From: Lepturacanthus savala
Taxonomy: Eukaryota > Chordata > Actinopteri > Scombriformes > Trichiuridae
DNA: 64,000 bases
Direction: 5' to 3'
NCBI GenBank assembly: GCA_030544235.1
Contig: CM060465.1
Span: 10,984,001-11,048,000 of the forward strand
Position 1 is the stretch's first letter, and each line of letters begins with the position of its first letter. Positions 1 through 28,160 of the stretch are shown one piece after another. The notes beneath the pieces were generated by a model. That model made no database searches. It had not been told where the DNA came from and saw only the letters and a program-made list of their open reading frames with translations. A program made the position numbers and the translations under genes.

Positions 1-120
1 AAACAATAGTTTAGTAATTTCCATGATTACTGTGTAGTATATCCACACTGTCTTGAAACCATTGATTAATGATGTCAGTACATTTGCAAAATCCATTGGT
101 TCATGAGCATTCTCTCTTGC

Positions 121-385
121 AACATTAAAAGAGAAGGTTGTGCACACCTAGGCAGAGGACAGGTGCGTAGGAGGCGCAAAAATTGCACTGGAACAGGAAA
201 AGAGAAAAGAACTCCCGCACACTGTCAATCACTTAGAAAATTAGGGAAAAAATGTATGTAACATGTATGTATGTATGTAACAACGATTCGGTCCTCAGAA
301 CCTTCTGAGTTGGTCTGAGTAACCGAAACGTTGTTACTAATTTGTTAGTGATTGACAGTGTGAGTTCTTTTCTCTTCTCTTGTAA
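121..385. repeat. Foldback (palindromic) interspersed repeat
   Basis: Outer arms at about 198-243 and 337-376 are near-perfect reverse complements; each carries CACTGTCAATCACT or its complement. A second inverted pair lies inside at about 277-300 and 305-336 (CAACGATTCGGT facing ACCGAAACGTTG). The whole could fold into a long hairpin, as expected of a MITE-like element. Confidence 0.6.
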
Positions 386-708
386 CATTGAAAGTAAAAA
401 CTTAATCTTGCTCGACAACATGGTTATGTTAGGAGATTTCTTTCCCTTCATTACTCTATATAAACATAGGACTAAATAGCTTAACAAAGGTTCAACACAG
501 TTTCTTTATTCTTTTGTTTTCTATGAACTCCATCAACTAGTGAGGATGGGAAACAGTTTTATCTTTATTTTGTTAGTATGATAGCATTTATGTAGCCATT
601 AAGTGCATATTTAGGCACTCTCTGAAAACAATTTAAATGTACACCATGTAGTTTTCTGGCAATATTTAGTGGTGAAAAGGCAAGAGATGAATGTGTGGGA
701 CAGGGGTC

Positions 709-898
709 TCCAAACCTGGTCCTAGAGCGCTGCTGCGGGTGCAGGTTTTTGTTTCAACCAAGCAGTTACACACCTGATTCTACTAATGAAGGTCCTTAGC
801 AAGGGCTGTAATGATTCATTGATAGAATCCGGTGTGTAACTGCTTGGTTGGAACAAAAATCTGCACCCACAGTGACTCTCTAGGACCAGAGTTGGTGA
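709..898. repeat. MITE-like element with about 75-bp terminal inverted repeats
   Basis: Arms 709-783 and 823-898 are reverse complements with few mismatches (each contains AACCAAGCAGTTACACACC or its complement). A roughly 40-nt loop separates them. No coding capacity. Likely a non-autonomous DNA transposon copy; family not assigned. Confidence 0.65.
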
Positions 899-1673
899 GC
901 TCTGGAGTAGAAGAACCTACTCTGGCCATGAAAAATGAAAAAGCCATTGTTTGGTTTGTGTGTTCTGGGCTACAAGGCTGTATAGCTGGCAGCTTTGTGG
1001 AAGGGGAACTGCTCCCCATGTAGATTAAAACACCTCAATATAAGATTATAAAAATAATACAAGTCTTTGGTTGAATTATATACTAATTAAGACATATTTA
1101 TGAATATTAGATTTGATTTCTGCCAAGTCTGTTTGGCTAGATGCTGCTAAATGCTAACACACTGTAGCTTTAATGCTGGGCGTAAAACAGAAAACAACTG
1201 ACACCAGATTTCAACTGAAAAAGCATCATGAAATCATAAAGCCTTACTGTCTATATACTCTAATGTTGGTTCCAACTAATGAATCTGATCATCTGAGGAT
1301 TCATTAAATGAAAAATTCTCATTATCCGTCTGCCATCAGCCAGCAGTCTAGTGCCTCAGTGAAAGATCAGGTGGTGTTGGGCAGATGGGCAGATGCCAAC
1401 CTCCAATATACCATGTTAAAATAGAAATATCATTATTTGTAGAATCTGCAAATGGCTGCTGGTAGTTATTAACTGGTGTAAATGTTTGAATCATTTCTTT
1501 ACCCAGAGCCTTGTGTTTGTAATGAGCAGAATTTCAGTGCAATAGGAACATTTGGGAGTTTTAGTGGTGATGAGATGAGCAAATTTAAGGCGGAATGGGA
1601 ACTCTTAAATCCTCGCTGCTCACTCCTAATCTTTCACCATGTGAGAACACAGACCTGCAGCTCTTTCAGTGAT

Positions 1674-1728
<55 letters not shown>
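1674..1728. repeat. (CA)n microsatellite
   Basis: Uninterrupted CA dinucleotide run, about 27 units. Confidence 0.97.
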
Positions 1729-1732
<4 letters not shown>

Positions 1733-1893
1733 CATACGTAATGCTGTCTTAACATAGATACTTCCTCTCTCCTGCTTGCAAACGCATTTGCATACACACA
1801 CGTGAGGACAAACATATAATATCCTCATCACACTCTCTCTCTCCTGCTTTCACATATTTACATTTACATGCAAACTCACAAGCCCTGAATTGG

Positions 1894-1918
1894 CACACAC
1901 ACACACATACACACACGC

Positions 1919-1989
<71 letters not shown>
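1894..1989. repeat. (CA)n microsatellite, interrupted near its start
   Basis: About 48 CA units with a few CATA and CG interruptions before 1925, then a pure run. Confidence 0.96.
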
Positions 1990-1990
<1 letters not shown>

Positions 1991-4354
1991 TCAAACACAG
2001 TATCTTCTTCATACATACATATTATCACACATATTTAAACATATACACATAAACACATACATCACATAATCTCACACAGACACTCAGTGATGACATCTCC
2101 TACTGCCACCTATGCACAGATTTTATATAAATACAGAAGCAGGAAAGGCAGTCGTGTACAAACTCACACACACACACACACACGCAGAAAGAGCTGTTCT
2201 GCGGTGTTCAATCAGACTTAGTATGGCTCTAATCCTAATCTCCAGGAAAGGAAAGTCTCTCCTCAAGGCTGTGGGAGCTGGAGGAGAGAGCAACATTTCT
2301 ATGTTACACACTCCAACACAAAGGCAGCCTGCTACTGCTGATAGGCTGTTTGTAAAAGACTCGATTCTACTGAAAGACACTATTATTCATATCGCACGTT
2401 ATCTACAGGTTTATACGTGAGACAATTCAGAGCTGGGTTACAGCATAACCATCTGTTAGAGATTTTGGTGAGTGGAGAACAGATTTAGGGTGTAAGAGGC
2501 ATAAAAAGTATACAGGAGTCACAGTACACTGGATGTATCACAGCACAGTGGAGGGAACCACTTCATGAGGTATGAGCTGTCCCATCAGTGCCAAAGGGGA
2601 GAAAATACAACATGAAATGAAGTGAATAACCAGTGATTTAACTCACCCAATTAAAAATCAGTGTGTCCCTGTGGATTCGTGGAAAATACAAACTTCTCAT
2701 GAATGAGTGCACAGTTTATCTTCACAGCACAACAGAACTCAGGGTCTTATCTTTTTTTTCCCTTATCATGATATAGTTATTAATTCCCAAACCCTGACAG
2801 TATCTGATGTTACATTGCAGTTGAAACCGCATTAATCTAAGCTATGGTCTGTAACATTACCAGCTGTTGTTTGTGTGTGCTGAGATTATTAATTGTTTCT
2901 GTAACATTGTTGCTGTTAATCAGTCAATTTATTATTCATGTTACACAATTGAATAATAATAATAATAGAAGTTTCAAGTATTTTGGCTTAGTTGAAGACA
3001 TAGACTGCAGTTTATCAGTTTGTTTCATTACTTGTGGGATTTTTTTTCTTCATTAACATTGTGTAATATTTAAGACAATAAATTCCACCTTTTTTTCATG
3101 TACTCCTGCTGACCTACTTTTATAACATCATCTTTAATGTTTTCCTGTGGCAAGCAACAATATCTATACACAAGGTCTATGTATATAGACCACAAGTCAG
3201 ACTTGCAATAGATGTGTTGTGCACAGAATATATCAAAAGACTGAGTCAGAAGAACTCTGGGCACCTCCTCTCTTAAAGAACTTAACATACTATGTTATCT
3301 CTACTAATCATTATCAGCCAAATGGGGCTGAACACATTAATAATGATCACTACGGTATAATAAGTTTGAGTTAAAGGTATAATATAACTTTAATTAGAAA
3401 CCAAACTCAGGTTTACAGTGCAGTAGCTTAACACTATTGAACAAACTTTTGAGGAATCAACAGAATCAACAATATCAAAACAATTAAAAATGAGAAGTTC
3501 AGACAAACAGTCTTACTCATATATGATCAAATATAAATATATAAATATAAAACAGGGAGTCTGTCAGTGGCCAGCAGCTCCTGGTTGTCACTGAGAACAC
3601 CTGAGGCAGAGAATAACTCCAGAAGAAGATTTCTACAGACTTTTACACATTCATGCATCCAATTCTCTATCCATCTCTCTGGCTGTTTAACTGCAAATGA
3701 GTCTGCAAAGCCCTGGCATGAGAATTGGCTGATACTCAACAAGCCATGGCTGAGAAAACTCCAATGTGAATGTCAGTATGTCAATTATTAGAGAATAAAT
3801 TGGCAGTAGTGGAATCCCTCTAATTGATTGCATTCACAGACTTTTTCTGCCATATCTCTACTCTGAATTATACAGTAATGAGATACTGTGCTGTTGTCCC
3901 GTGTTGATTTCAATTCTGTGCACTTCTGTGTTTATTGAAGCTGTGTGTTGGTTTACATGTTTCTTCCACTTGTGTGTTAGCAATTACTAAAAGCTTGGGA
4001 ATTTACCTAGTATTAATTTCCATCACAATCACAGCCACCACAGCCAAGTATTCATGTCTGAGAGGAATGTCTACAGGAAACATAGAACCTAACCTAGTAG
4101 TTTGGGGATGATCCCTGTGTGTTGTCAGAATCTTTAGAATAATTCACCATAACTCAATTCAATTAAACTTTATTACATACATACTAGAAACATCTGACAA
4201 ATTCTTATTTTGTGAATCCTCCCAGGACCATATGTTAAAACATCCAAGGACAAAGTATGAAAACACATAATAATCCTAAAAAGTGTAAGAGGTGCCTGTT
4301 GTGCAAGATAATAACATGTTCTGTGCACGTTCTGCAAAGAAAGGTTGTCATTGC

Positions 4355-4355
<1 letters not shown>

Positions 4356-4446
<91 letters not shown>
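4356..4446. repeat. (TG)n microsatellite
   Basis: About 45 uninterrupted TG units. Confidence 0.97.
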
Positions 4447-4447
<1 letters not shown>

Positions 4448-7373
4448 GTTGGCATTGTGGGGTTAAAAGTCACTGCACCTCTTTGTCTCAGTCCCTGCAG
4501 CATTGGAGGTAGTAGATGTGCTGTTAACAAGCCTGGTGGTTAGAGGGGAAAAAACACTGCCTTCCAGTCTCTTTGTTCTGTACATATTTTTTTAGAAGGG
4601 GAAATATATACAACAAAATAAAACACCAATATAACTGGATGGAGGAAGCTGTGGTTGGTGTATATTGTGCTGTGTCAGTACGCCTTGATAGGAAGGAAGA
4701 AAATGCTGACACATCCTGGCACTTTGGAATACTCTAATTTCTAAGAGAAAGTGGATATGGACCTTGGATGCTGAGCCTCTTTGAATAGAAACTTTATTTG
4801 TTCCAATCACAAGGCATTTAATCAATCAATTACAACAGTAATTACAAGTCACTGATAGGCCTGACTCCTAAAAGTCATACTCATACACATACACCTACTG
4901 GATGACAAAGAAACTGTCTCTATGGTCATTTAACTTGAAAGGTGCTGTATAAATTAAGTTGATTATTGCTATCATCATCATCATTATCTAAGCATATGCA
5001 GCCACATCAGCCTGTGGCTGATCACTTAACAGTGTGTAGCATATTTGGGAAACAGTAATAAATTACACTGCAACCATAGAATTCATTCTTTCTTTCTAGG
5101 CATATTTGTTTATTTGATATGAACAACTCAGGATGAGCACGGAGATTCTCCAAAGCCACATAGAATGAGGTGTGGTTCTCATAAGATCTAGAATATGTGT
5201 GTGTGTTTTCCTGTTTGGCTCAGTACATGGTCAATGCTGGCCAGTGCCTCATCAGCCTTGATTGGAAAAAAAAAAGGAAATCTCTTTGGCAAGATTGCCT
5301 GGTGCTATTCTCTTATTAAGGATGCAGGTTCCAAAAGGAAGTGAATGGGATGCCAAAAACTTACATATTCCCCCCTAAAAATGAAGAATTTGATTTTACC
5401 CGTTCTTCTTTTCTGGCAGAAGGATACAATTATATCATAATTACACCAAATGGGAATTTGTGGCCATCTTGACATTGTAGAGTGATTCTAATACTTACAT
5501 GTGAAGGTTTGCCATCATCACAGATGTATAGATACAAAAGATAGATAAATATAATAGATTTAAAAGCTATAATAGTAATATTACTGTAATAATTTAGAAA
5601 GTTAAATAAAACGTTACCTAAAATTGATAAAACAGATTAAAATAAAAAAACAAAGACAAATAAAATTAACATGAGAGATTTAATAAAAAGAAAATATCAC
5701 AAAAAAACAAAATCTTAATCAGAAGCCAGACTGAAGAGGCAGGTTTTAAGTGTTTGATAAAAGATTTCATCTCCTCCAGCTGCTCTCAGACCCTCATCAG
5801 CCTCAGCACATAAAAGCTGCAAGCTGCCTCACCAAAGGTTTTAGTCCAAAATTTGGAGCAAAAAAAAAACAAAGAAAACTAAAAGCCTGGTGTCAAAGCG
5901 GCTGCAGGGCTGTACCGGTTCATACACAGTAAGCATGTCAGTACAAGAACATGAAGTGCTTTAAAGAAACACTTATCCAACAGGACATGCTGCAGGTGGT
6001 TATTTCACTTAAAGTTCTAGGCAAAATCCAAGACACTACTTCATCATGCAGAAATATACAGAGCAATGAAAGAATGGAATTCAATCTCTAATTATATTAC
6101 ACAACTAGTATTAAAATAAAGCATAAAGCAAGATTCTTCAAAATCATGATGGATTCAATGCTTGTATTTTCCTTCTATTTACTGTATAGTGTCATTTGCA
6201 TATGTGCATGAATTGATACATACATGATCATGTCTGTGTGTGAATAGTGTGTGAATTGTATCATTTTATATTGTTATATAGTGTGTCTGTATATGTCTGG
6301 AAGTCATCTAAATCACAAGGTAAACTACGGTCTGTTGCACTGATAGACTACATCTTGAATTCTAACAAGTCATTATCGGCTTTTTTTCCTGGGAATAAAA
6401 CTTGGTCGACAATTACTCTTCTCATCAATGAACATTTTGTTCTATTAATGCTATTAAGTTGGAGCCCTAACTAATAACTCCCCTTCTGTAGCCAAGGTGC
6501 TGAAGTTAAATGCAAAAGCACTGCAAGAATTTATTTTCTATAATCCACTGGTTAATGCGATTCCATTGAAATATATTTATCTGAAATGTTGCTGTTAGAA
6601 ATATTGGTTTTACAAAGCATTAAGAAGGAAGTTTGGATATCTGTGCTTAGTATGAATGGTACATAGCAAACATAAAATATACATGCCGGACTTCCTTGGC
6701 TAAAGGATAAAGTTGCAGTTGAAAGACTGAGCCACATGTATCAAAGCATGTTTTCAAGCCAAAAAGGCGAATGACAACAAAGAACTATTATCATTTCATA
6801 TTGCGGTAAATCCCCACTCAGTGTTGCATTTGGTTTCTAACAAGACACGGTTACACAGAAGATAATTTGAACATTTGGCAGGCTGAACATAGATCAGTAT
6901 GCTGTACTGTATGCGTCCTCTTTTCTCATATATGCATGCCATTCCAGGACTTACACACATACATACACATGTACACAATAAAGAGCAGCACCCTGAATCT
7001 GTCACCCTGCATCTTTATGTCCGTCACTCCTGCTGCTCTTTCTTCTCTTTATGCTCTCTACTTTCTCTTTTCCCCCAATCTTTTGCCTCATTCGCCCATT
7101 TTTTTTGGGGCCATTTTCTACCACCTTTGCTTCCCGCCTCTCAGTTTTCTCTTTCTTCAGCCATTGTCCTATTGAACCAGAACATTGTCGTTTTATAATG
7201 TTCCCTGTGCTGCCAAACAAAAAGCAAAGGAAGAAGATGGTTTAGACCATCTCTAAGCTGATAGGAGGGAGGCGGAGTTTCTGGGTCGGGTTCTTGTCAG
7301 CACACAAACCCTGATTCATTGCCTGAGGAAAAGCTTGTCACTCTTAATCTCATATTATGTTATGTCGTGTGTC

Positions 7374-7398
7374 TGTGTGTGTGTGTGTGTGTGTGTGC
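7374..7398. repeat. Short (GT)n microsatellite
   Basis: About 12 GT units in the cpne2 upstream intron. Confidence 0.9.
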
Positions 7399-8754
7399 CT
7401 TTGTAGTTTTGGTGCATGTGTTATATATCCAGCATTTATACAGCATGTCAACACAGTGTCACCCTGTGGTCATCTGCGTTAAAAATATCCCTCCTTGTGG
7501 TTTCAGGGCCATTCAGTCTTTTTTAGACACGACTGAACTTCAGAATTTTCATATCTGTCCTCAGAGAAAAACTTGTCATAATTAAGAAAAAGATTGATTC
7601 TTTGCTTGGTGACCTTAAAGTTGCAAAAATACATTTTCTCCCTATTTGATGAATCGGAAAACTTGCTTAGTAGATCCAGTAGACCATGTGCATTTTTTTT
7701 AAATGTCAACATTGCAGATATAAAAAGCTATATTGATATACTGTGACAAATATGAGATACGGAAAAAGACAAGACATGCATCGCAGAGCTGAAAAAATGC
7801 ATCACAATATTAACTAAATGAAGCCAACTGGCTCCTAAACAAAGTTTGTGAGTGGTGTGAAGTACGAGTCCATTACGTCTTTTGAAATTCTTGCATGTCG
7901 ATCATATCCAGACTTCGTTCTTTCACATCACTTTGTAAACTAACCACTAAATAGAAGGAATGAATCAGGAATCTTCAGCCTTGTATAGTGTTCCATACTG
8001 AACCATGAGTCGACTGCATCAATAGACATTTTATGTTTCCAGAAAATTCTCAAGGTGTTCTTTTTGGAAATGGGACCATGTAACCAGTATGAAGCGGCCG
8101 TTTGAAGCGAATGGCCCAGAGTAACATGCGGACAATCCTGTAATGTGATGCCAGTAAACGTTACACAACAGACTCATGAAGCTCTGCAGAAACCAGCCGT
8201 GTCTGAACAAAGAATTTCTCACTGGCGTGGATCTCACGCACCAAATGTGACAGTTTTACATCATTTTGCTTTCTACGTTTTTTTGGAGAAACAAACTAAA
8301 CCATTAGTGGTTACTCCAGCTAAGCTATTGGTGCATTAATGAGAGCAGCATGTGTCACATTTGTGCCTCATTCCACATCCACTGTAGATGAGATAGAGTT
8401 GAACTAAATAAGATTAAATCTCACAGCTTGTGTTTTTTTTAAAACAGCTATTGTAGTTGTCGGATTATTTTTTCTGCCTTTTTGTTCCCTTTAGAGTAAA
8501 CCAGTGTCCAAAGGGAAAACAATGTAAAAATAAAGGGAGGACTCCTCCTGTTTTTATTTCATGTTAAAACAGATTCAATTCATTGTTGCTGTTTATTTGC
8601 ACTTCATGCTGTTTATTTAATATTTTCAGATTTTGATTCTGCTTCATAATGGAAGGGCAAAAGAAACAGATAACAACATACAGAGACAAAACTTACAGCA
8701 GTACAACAGGTTCCCAAGATGACCTCTAATCTATTAATTCTCTGTATTTTATAG

Positions 8755-22891
<14,137 letters not shown>

Positions 22892-24150
22892 ACCAGCCCA
22901 GACGCAAGAGCCCCGCACGCTGTACAATAGCCCGACAAAAACCTTTCTTCTCTTTAACGACAAACGATACAGAAAGAAAGTGTGTGTATATAAGCTGTGA
23001 ACAAATATGAGTTGTGGACAAAAAACAAAACAAAACAAAAAAAACCTGAAGAAATCCCTGCCATTATGTTTGCAAAGGTCTAACTGGTTAAAGAATGTTC
23101 AGTCAGTATCCAGTGTGAATCCATCAGAGGTGATATTCAGTGTTTGTTAAAGCTTTCCACAGCTGTGACGATCATGTTAATGAGACCCTGCATGTCTACA
23201 GTGATGGCAGCTGCCTGTCAAATTATATGAATACGCAGGTGAAATTGGCCTTTTTTTAGAGACTGAAAAATACCTTAAATTAATCAGGATGTAGATTTCT
23301 TTTCTCTTTTTTTATTTATTTATTTTTTGCTTTTTGCATGCGTGTGTCTAGTGATTGATACCATGTGATACATGTAAAGAATTATCCTCCCAGTCGTTGT
23401 ATAATGGATCCTCTTCAGGCAGCAGATCAGATGAAGACTGTTTGTGCTCACGTGTTGCGGACTCACAGACTGAACTTGAACGGAGCACCGTTTCTTAACC
23501 CCTGCTCCGTCTCCAGGGGGGAGGTTTTCATTTAGAAGTTTTGGTCACCAGCCGCCATGAGAGGCAGGTTTAATGCTCCGTTGATGCTTTTTTGATTGAA
23601 GAAGACGAGGCTGTGGCGGAGTCAACTGTAGCACTAACACAAGATAGATGTGGGATACAGCGGGGCTGATAAATATGGGGCCATTTTGCTAGCTTTTGCA
23701 AAAATCCTTGGATTTCTTATGACTTTGATTCATCCTGCATGTTGCCGATATCTACTCACTGTTTACAAAGGGATGCTGATGATCACAAAAGCATGATTTA
23801 TTTATTTTATTTTTCAAATGATGTATCATTGTAAATATTTGAAGGAGATTCTATTTAAAAAGGAGCAAGCGCTACATAGAAAAAATAGGAATTCGTCAGA
23901 AAAGGCTGTGACCATGGGAGTTTACCTGAGTGGAAGCAGAAGAGGAGTTTCTGATATGCATAGATATCGAATGTATATTTATATGATGCCGTTCATGTTT
24001 CTGACATGTTTTTAATGTACTTTTTATGCAGTGCTGAGTTGTGTACTTCTACTATGTGTATTGCTGTGCATCTTTGTACTAAATGTGTTGCTATTCATTT
24101 TATATTGTGTCTATGTCCACACTCAGGTTAATAAACCCAAGAAAATGTCT
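22892..24150 (+). other. cpne2: cpne2 3' untranslated region and polyadenylation signal
   Basis: No reading frame of note follows the stop. An AATAAA hexamer at 24130-24135 is followed at once by a TGT-rich stretch like a GU-rich downstream element, so the transcript probably ends near 24150. The 3' UTR is then about 1.25 kb. Position inferred from sequence only. Confidence 0.65.
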
Positions 24151-25174
24151 TGTGTCTGTGCCTGTGGATGTAAGAGAAGAAATAGAGGTTTGATGGTGGG
24201 AAAAAATGAAATATGACACGAAACTTGTGAAAGTGGAAAAAAAACAGATTCAGTTCAAATTTCAACCTCATCATCCAGCCAACATTTTTAGGCAGTAAGT
24301 GTATTTCTTCTTGCTTTGGTTTGTTGCTGTTGCCTTTGGCACAAAACAGCCTGAACAAGCTGTAACAATTGCCAGATTGAGAGAAAAAAATTGCTGCTGG
24401 TGTGTACAGTACGCCTCAATGCTCAGATCCTGAAATGATATTTTCGATGTGTACATTATATTATTTGTTGTCATAGCAACTCGTTTCACAGCTAGAGCTA
24501 GAGCTGCATCTGTCGATTAAACCAAGAAACCCACGACAGCTGCATTAATGATGTCGGTAAACTGTCTTCAGACATGTTATTGGCCACAAATACAAGATAA
24601 AATCATCCTCCAGCTTCATCATTACACGACTCAGAGTCCCTCTTAAACCTTAAGCCTCATAGTTACAAGGAGACTTACAAATATTAGACTGCGGATTTTG
24701 TTTAATGACACTTACAGGATATACAATTTGATATCATCTCACCTGGACTGAAACACATTTTTTTCCATTTCAATCAACTGAAGAAAGCGCGAGACACACA
24801 ATTCTCCTGCCAAGGATTTAATAGACTGAATACACATCCCGGAATCCAATTACATAAATTAGTTCTGATCTTGTCCAATTTAACACATTTACATGCAATT
24901 TCATGGCCCATGTGGTTTAAATCTCAGATCTTTCTTTTTCTTTTCACAAGCCTCCATGCCACAACCTGTATAAGAGGCTTAGAGAAGCAAATCTAGAAGC
25001 ATCACTCAAACCGGTTAAAACTAAATTTAACAAGAGCTTTGTGTGATTCTATCAAGTTCTCCTCAACTCCACTGAGGTGGAACAGTATTTTTTTGTTGCT
25101 TCCCATACTCGCTCCCTACAGAGGCCTGACACCCATTTTTACACTATTTTTTCCTCACCTATACACTTTCTTAT

Positions 25175-25202
25175 AGGCCTGTGGCATCAAGCCACAGGGC
25201 CT
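25175..25202. repeat. Strong short hairpin
   Basis: CCTGTGGC (25178-25185), loop ATCAA, GCCACAGG (25191-25198), extended by AGG/CCT outside with one bulged base. Function unknown. Confidence 0.6.
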
Positions 25203-26107
25203 TTCATTGTTAGACATGATTGCAGACCTTAAATTGGAAGGATGACACCCTGCATGTCAAGAAGGATACATACATATGCATGTATGTGTACATGCATACA
25301 TGTTCACATAGTAAAAATGTGTATCTAAAATAGACACCCTGATAAAAGAGTGAAAAACTGATGAAAACTTTCTCCTTTGTAGCTCAGGTTCATTAGGAGA
25401 TTTTGCTGAAGTTTTGGGATCATGGGTTCAATCCTGAATTTTTTAAGTCCAAAATCAAGAGGAAAGAGTGAAATGTGTGAAGGAAACTGTTCCTATAATA
25501 AGTATTCAATGCCTCACCAGGAAAAATATTGATTTGGTGAAGACAGTTGTTGCTTCAACCTCAACTTAAGCTTTTAAAGTCAGAAAATCCAACATATAAA
25601 GAATGAAAAGCTGTAAGAAACTTTTTACACTTTTTACATTTACCCGTCAGTCCAGATATTTCTATGGGTTAGAAGACTGACTGGGAGTTTGGGGATGTGG
25701 GTTTGGTGAGTGATTCCAGTGTTTTTGTGTGGTAACAGGGCATCACCATTACTGGTAATCATTAACCTTAAGAGAGATACTTACTTTATGCTTCTTTGTC
25801 TGTGTAACTTTGTGAGGCATTTACAAGATAATGATTGTCAATAATTCTTCATTAATTTTATTACTATTTTCATTATTACTAATAGTAGTAGCATGTAGTA
25901 GCAGGTATTATTTTGAAAGCCATTGTCATTTCATAATTCTGACTTTGATTAAACATGAGAATCCTTAATGTTTATGCCTGGGTTCCAATTGTGAATCTTT
26001 AATGAGGCAAATCTTCAATCAGAAAACACTTACTCATTCAGTAGTTGTATTGTTACAACTTTACAGACTAATACTTCATCATCAGATGGATGTCTGTCAG
26101 TCCTGGT

Positions 26108-26330
26108 TCATCTATAGCCTGTCCGTCCATGGGAGTGGATCTCTCCTTCACTGTGGTTCTCCCCGAGGTTTCTTCTTTCCCACTGGGTTTTGGAGTTTTT
26201 CATTGTCAAGAAAGAGGGTCTAAGGACGGGGGATGTCTGAGTCACTTTGGACTGGATTTTGTGAAGCACATTGAGACAACTGTGTTGTAATATTGGGCTA
26301 TATAAATAAAATTGAATTGTTAGGCCACTG
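26108..26330 (+). repeat. LINE/SINE-type 3' tail repeat, copy 1
   Basis: Closely related to 60115-60320: both share GGAGTGGATCTCTCCTTCAC, TCTAAGGACGGGGGATGTCT and end in GGGCTATATAAATAAA. The ending (GCACATTGAGACAACTGTGT, then TATAAATAAAATTGAATTG) is typical of fish L2-type retroposon tails. Confidence 0.65.
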
Positions 26331-26922
26331 CTCCTCTCCAGCACTGTTATGTTTCATGTTAAATTGAAATGCATTTCAATTTTAAATACTTATTTGGATA
26401 AGAAAACACACCTCTGCAGTATTTTTATCATGAATTCACTGACATGACATCATCTGCAGCAACGGGGTCAACCGTCCTTCTCTTAATTTAAGAGTTTTCC
26501 TAATTCCTTAAAAGTTGGTCTCAGCATCTTTGTGAACAGAAGAACTGCTTGGCCAGCACCTTTCAGTGCTATTCAGGACTCCTACTAGCAGTAAGATAAA
26601 ATATTTTGTGAATACAGGTCCTGCTGGGCAGTGAGGTTGTGAAGGATGTTCAGCTCAACCAGACTGACTGACAGTGACTCTTTCTCTGTTCCCTGCTCTA
26701 TTTTGCCATGTTAAATTGGTCTTTAGTTAAATTTCGTCTTAAATGAATCATAACAGTCATTACTTATGTGCCAAAAGACAGCAAAACTACAAATTGACAA
26801 GATGATGGCACTGTAAAAAAACATCTTATGTTGGTCTGAGCTGTAGGAGCTGAATACTATTTATTAGATTATGATTAATAATTCACAGAGTTAGTCTCTA
26901 GTTCTTAGATTATATATCACAG

Positions 26923-27256
26923 CCATTCATTCATCTTCTATACCTGCTTATTCCTCATTAGGGTTGTTGGGGTCTGCTGGAGCCTATCCCAGCACATTAC
27001 AGGGGAGAGGCAGGGATACACCCCAGATGGTCGCCAGCCAATCGTGGGGCACACACACCATTCACTCACACCTACAGGCAATTTAGAGTCTCCAATTAAC
27101 CTCAGTATGTTTTTGGACTGTGGGAGGAAGCCGGAGTACCCGGTGAAAACCCACGCAGACAAAGGGAGAAAATTAACCTCCACACAGACCAAGGTCTTGA
27201 ACCTGTGACCTTCTTGCTGTGAGGCAACAGCGGTAACCACTGCCCACGGTGTCACC
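26923..27256 (+). repeat. Common teleost interspersed repeat, copy 1
   Basis: Shares long blocks with 55197-55578: TCTATACCTGCTTATTCCTC, GGTCGCCAGCCAATCGTGGG, TTTTTGGACTGTGGGAGGAA and a tail mentioning AACAGCGGTAACCACTGC. Widespread in fish genomes; I do not assign a class. Confidence 0.7.
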
Positions 27257-28002
27257 CATATTACAGTCAGTTAAAAGATATTTGAACCGTAAATATTCAT
27301 TCATATTTACCAGCATCCACAACAGTGGTTCAAAGTTTTAGATTTATTCAGCTACTGTTCAGGATCAGGATGAAAAATAATGACTCATTATGATGCACTG
27401 AATTTGTATTTGAGTTCTCCAATATGTAGGTTAAAAGTGACCAAACACTTTCACTGTCAGTTTGTGTTTACTACTGATCATGGCTTGTTAAACATGTGTT
27501 TAATTGACACACAGGCTCCATTTTGCATGTCAGCTTGCTGATTTGAAGGAAACATCAAGTAGTTTCTGTGTTGCAGGACCACTGACTTTCAGACTGTCAC
27601 TTAAATGTCTGGTAGGAACTTATACTGTAAATTCTTCTTTATTTAATCAGTATTTTCCTCATCCAGTGATTCCCACCCAGCATTTCAGACACTGACAGGG
27701 TAGATCTGAGTCGTCAATAGCAGTTTCTGACGATTCTCTAGCGTTTACCATTAATGTTGGAAATATTAGATACTTTTACTTTAGGCCTCCAATCTGTAAT
27801 TGGAAGCCATGATTAAAGAGAACAAGGTTCACAATGTTTCATGTAATCGATCTTAAAACAAATCAGGAAGCTGCAATGGATCCTGTCACATCATCCTCCA
27901 CATACACTATGAATCAATACATTTCTGTTATTCTAATTAATGTCATACTCAGCTCTTTTCCTGTTCTAAATGTATTGTTTCCATCATGTGCACACATCAT
28001 CT

Positions 28003-28160
28003 AGTGCACGTCTGTCCAATCTGGAGGAGTTACTCTTCTTCTTTTAGGAAGATTTCCTTATACAATCAGAGTGTCTAAGGACAGGGGATGTTGTACAAAC
28101 TGTAAAGCCCATTGAGGCAAATCTGTGATTTTGGGCTATACAAATAAAACAGACTTGATA
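28003..28160 (+). repeat. Decayed LINE/SINE-type tail
   Basis: Carries GTGTCTAAGGACAGGGGATG and GGGCTATACAAATAAAAC, a diverged version of the tail at 26108-26330. Confidence 0.5.

Larger units (their letters stand above)
1..8754. other. Intron and repeat region upstream of the first visible cpne2 exon
   Basis: No coding exon recognised on either strand. AT-rich DNA with three long CA/GT microsatellites and two foldback repeats. Most likely a large cpne2 intron; the exon that should precede the vWA metal-site motif was looked for and not found here. Confidence 0.55.

Noticed and set aside
1482..2012. Open frames of 65-91 codons full of HTHTHT or VCVCVC
   Set aside because: They are translations of the CA/GT microsatellites. 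The same holds for frames over 4257-4543, 13374-13719, 17906-18451, 21668-22152, 29452-29739 and 42696-43123.
5690..6080. Region that looks like a dispersed fish repeat (AGCCAGACTGAAGAGGCAGG, CATGAAGTGCTTTAAAGA)
   Set aside because: Some words feel familiar from fish repeats, but no boundaries or second copy in the window could be shown.
6867..7245. Overlapping + strand frames of 64-102 codons
   Set aside because: Low-complexity pyrimidine-rich sequence read in several frames; no homology recognised and no splice context.
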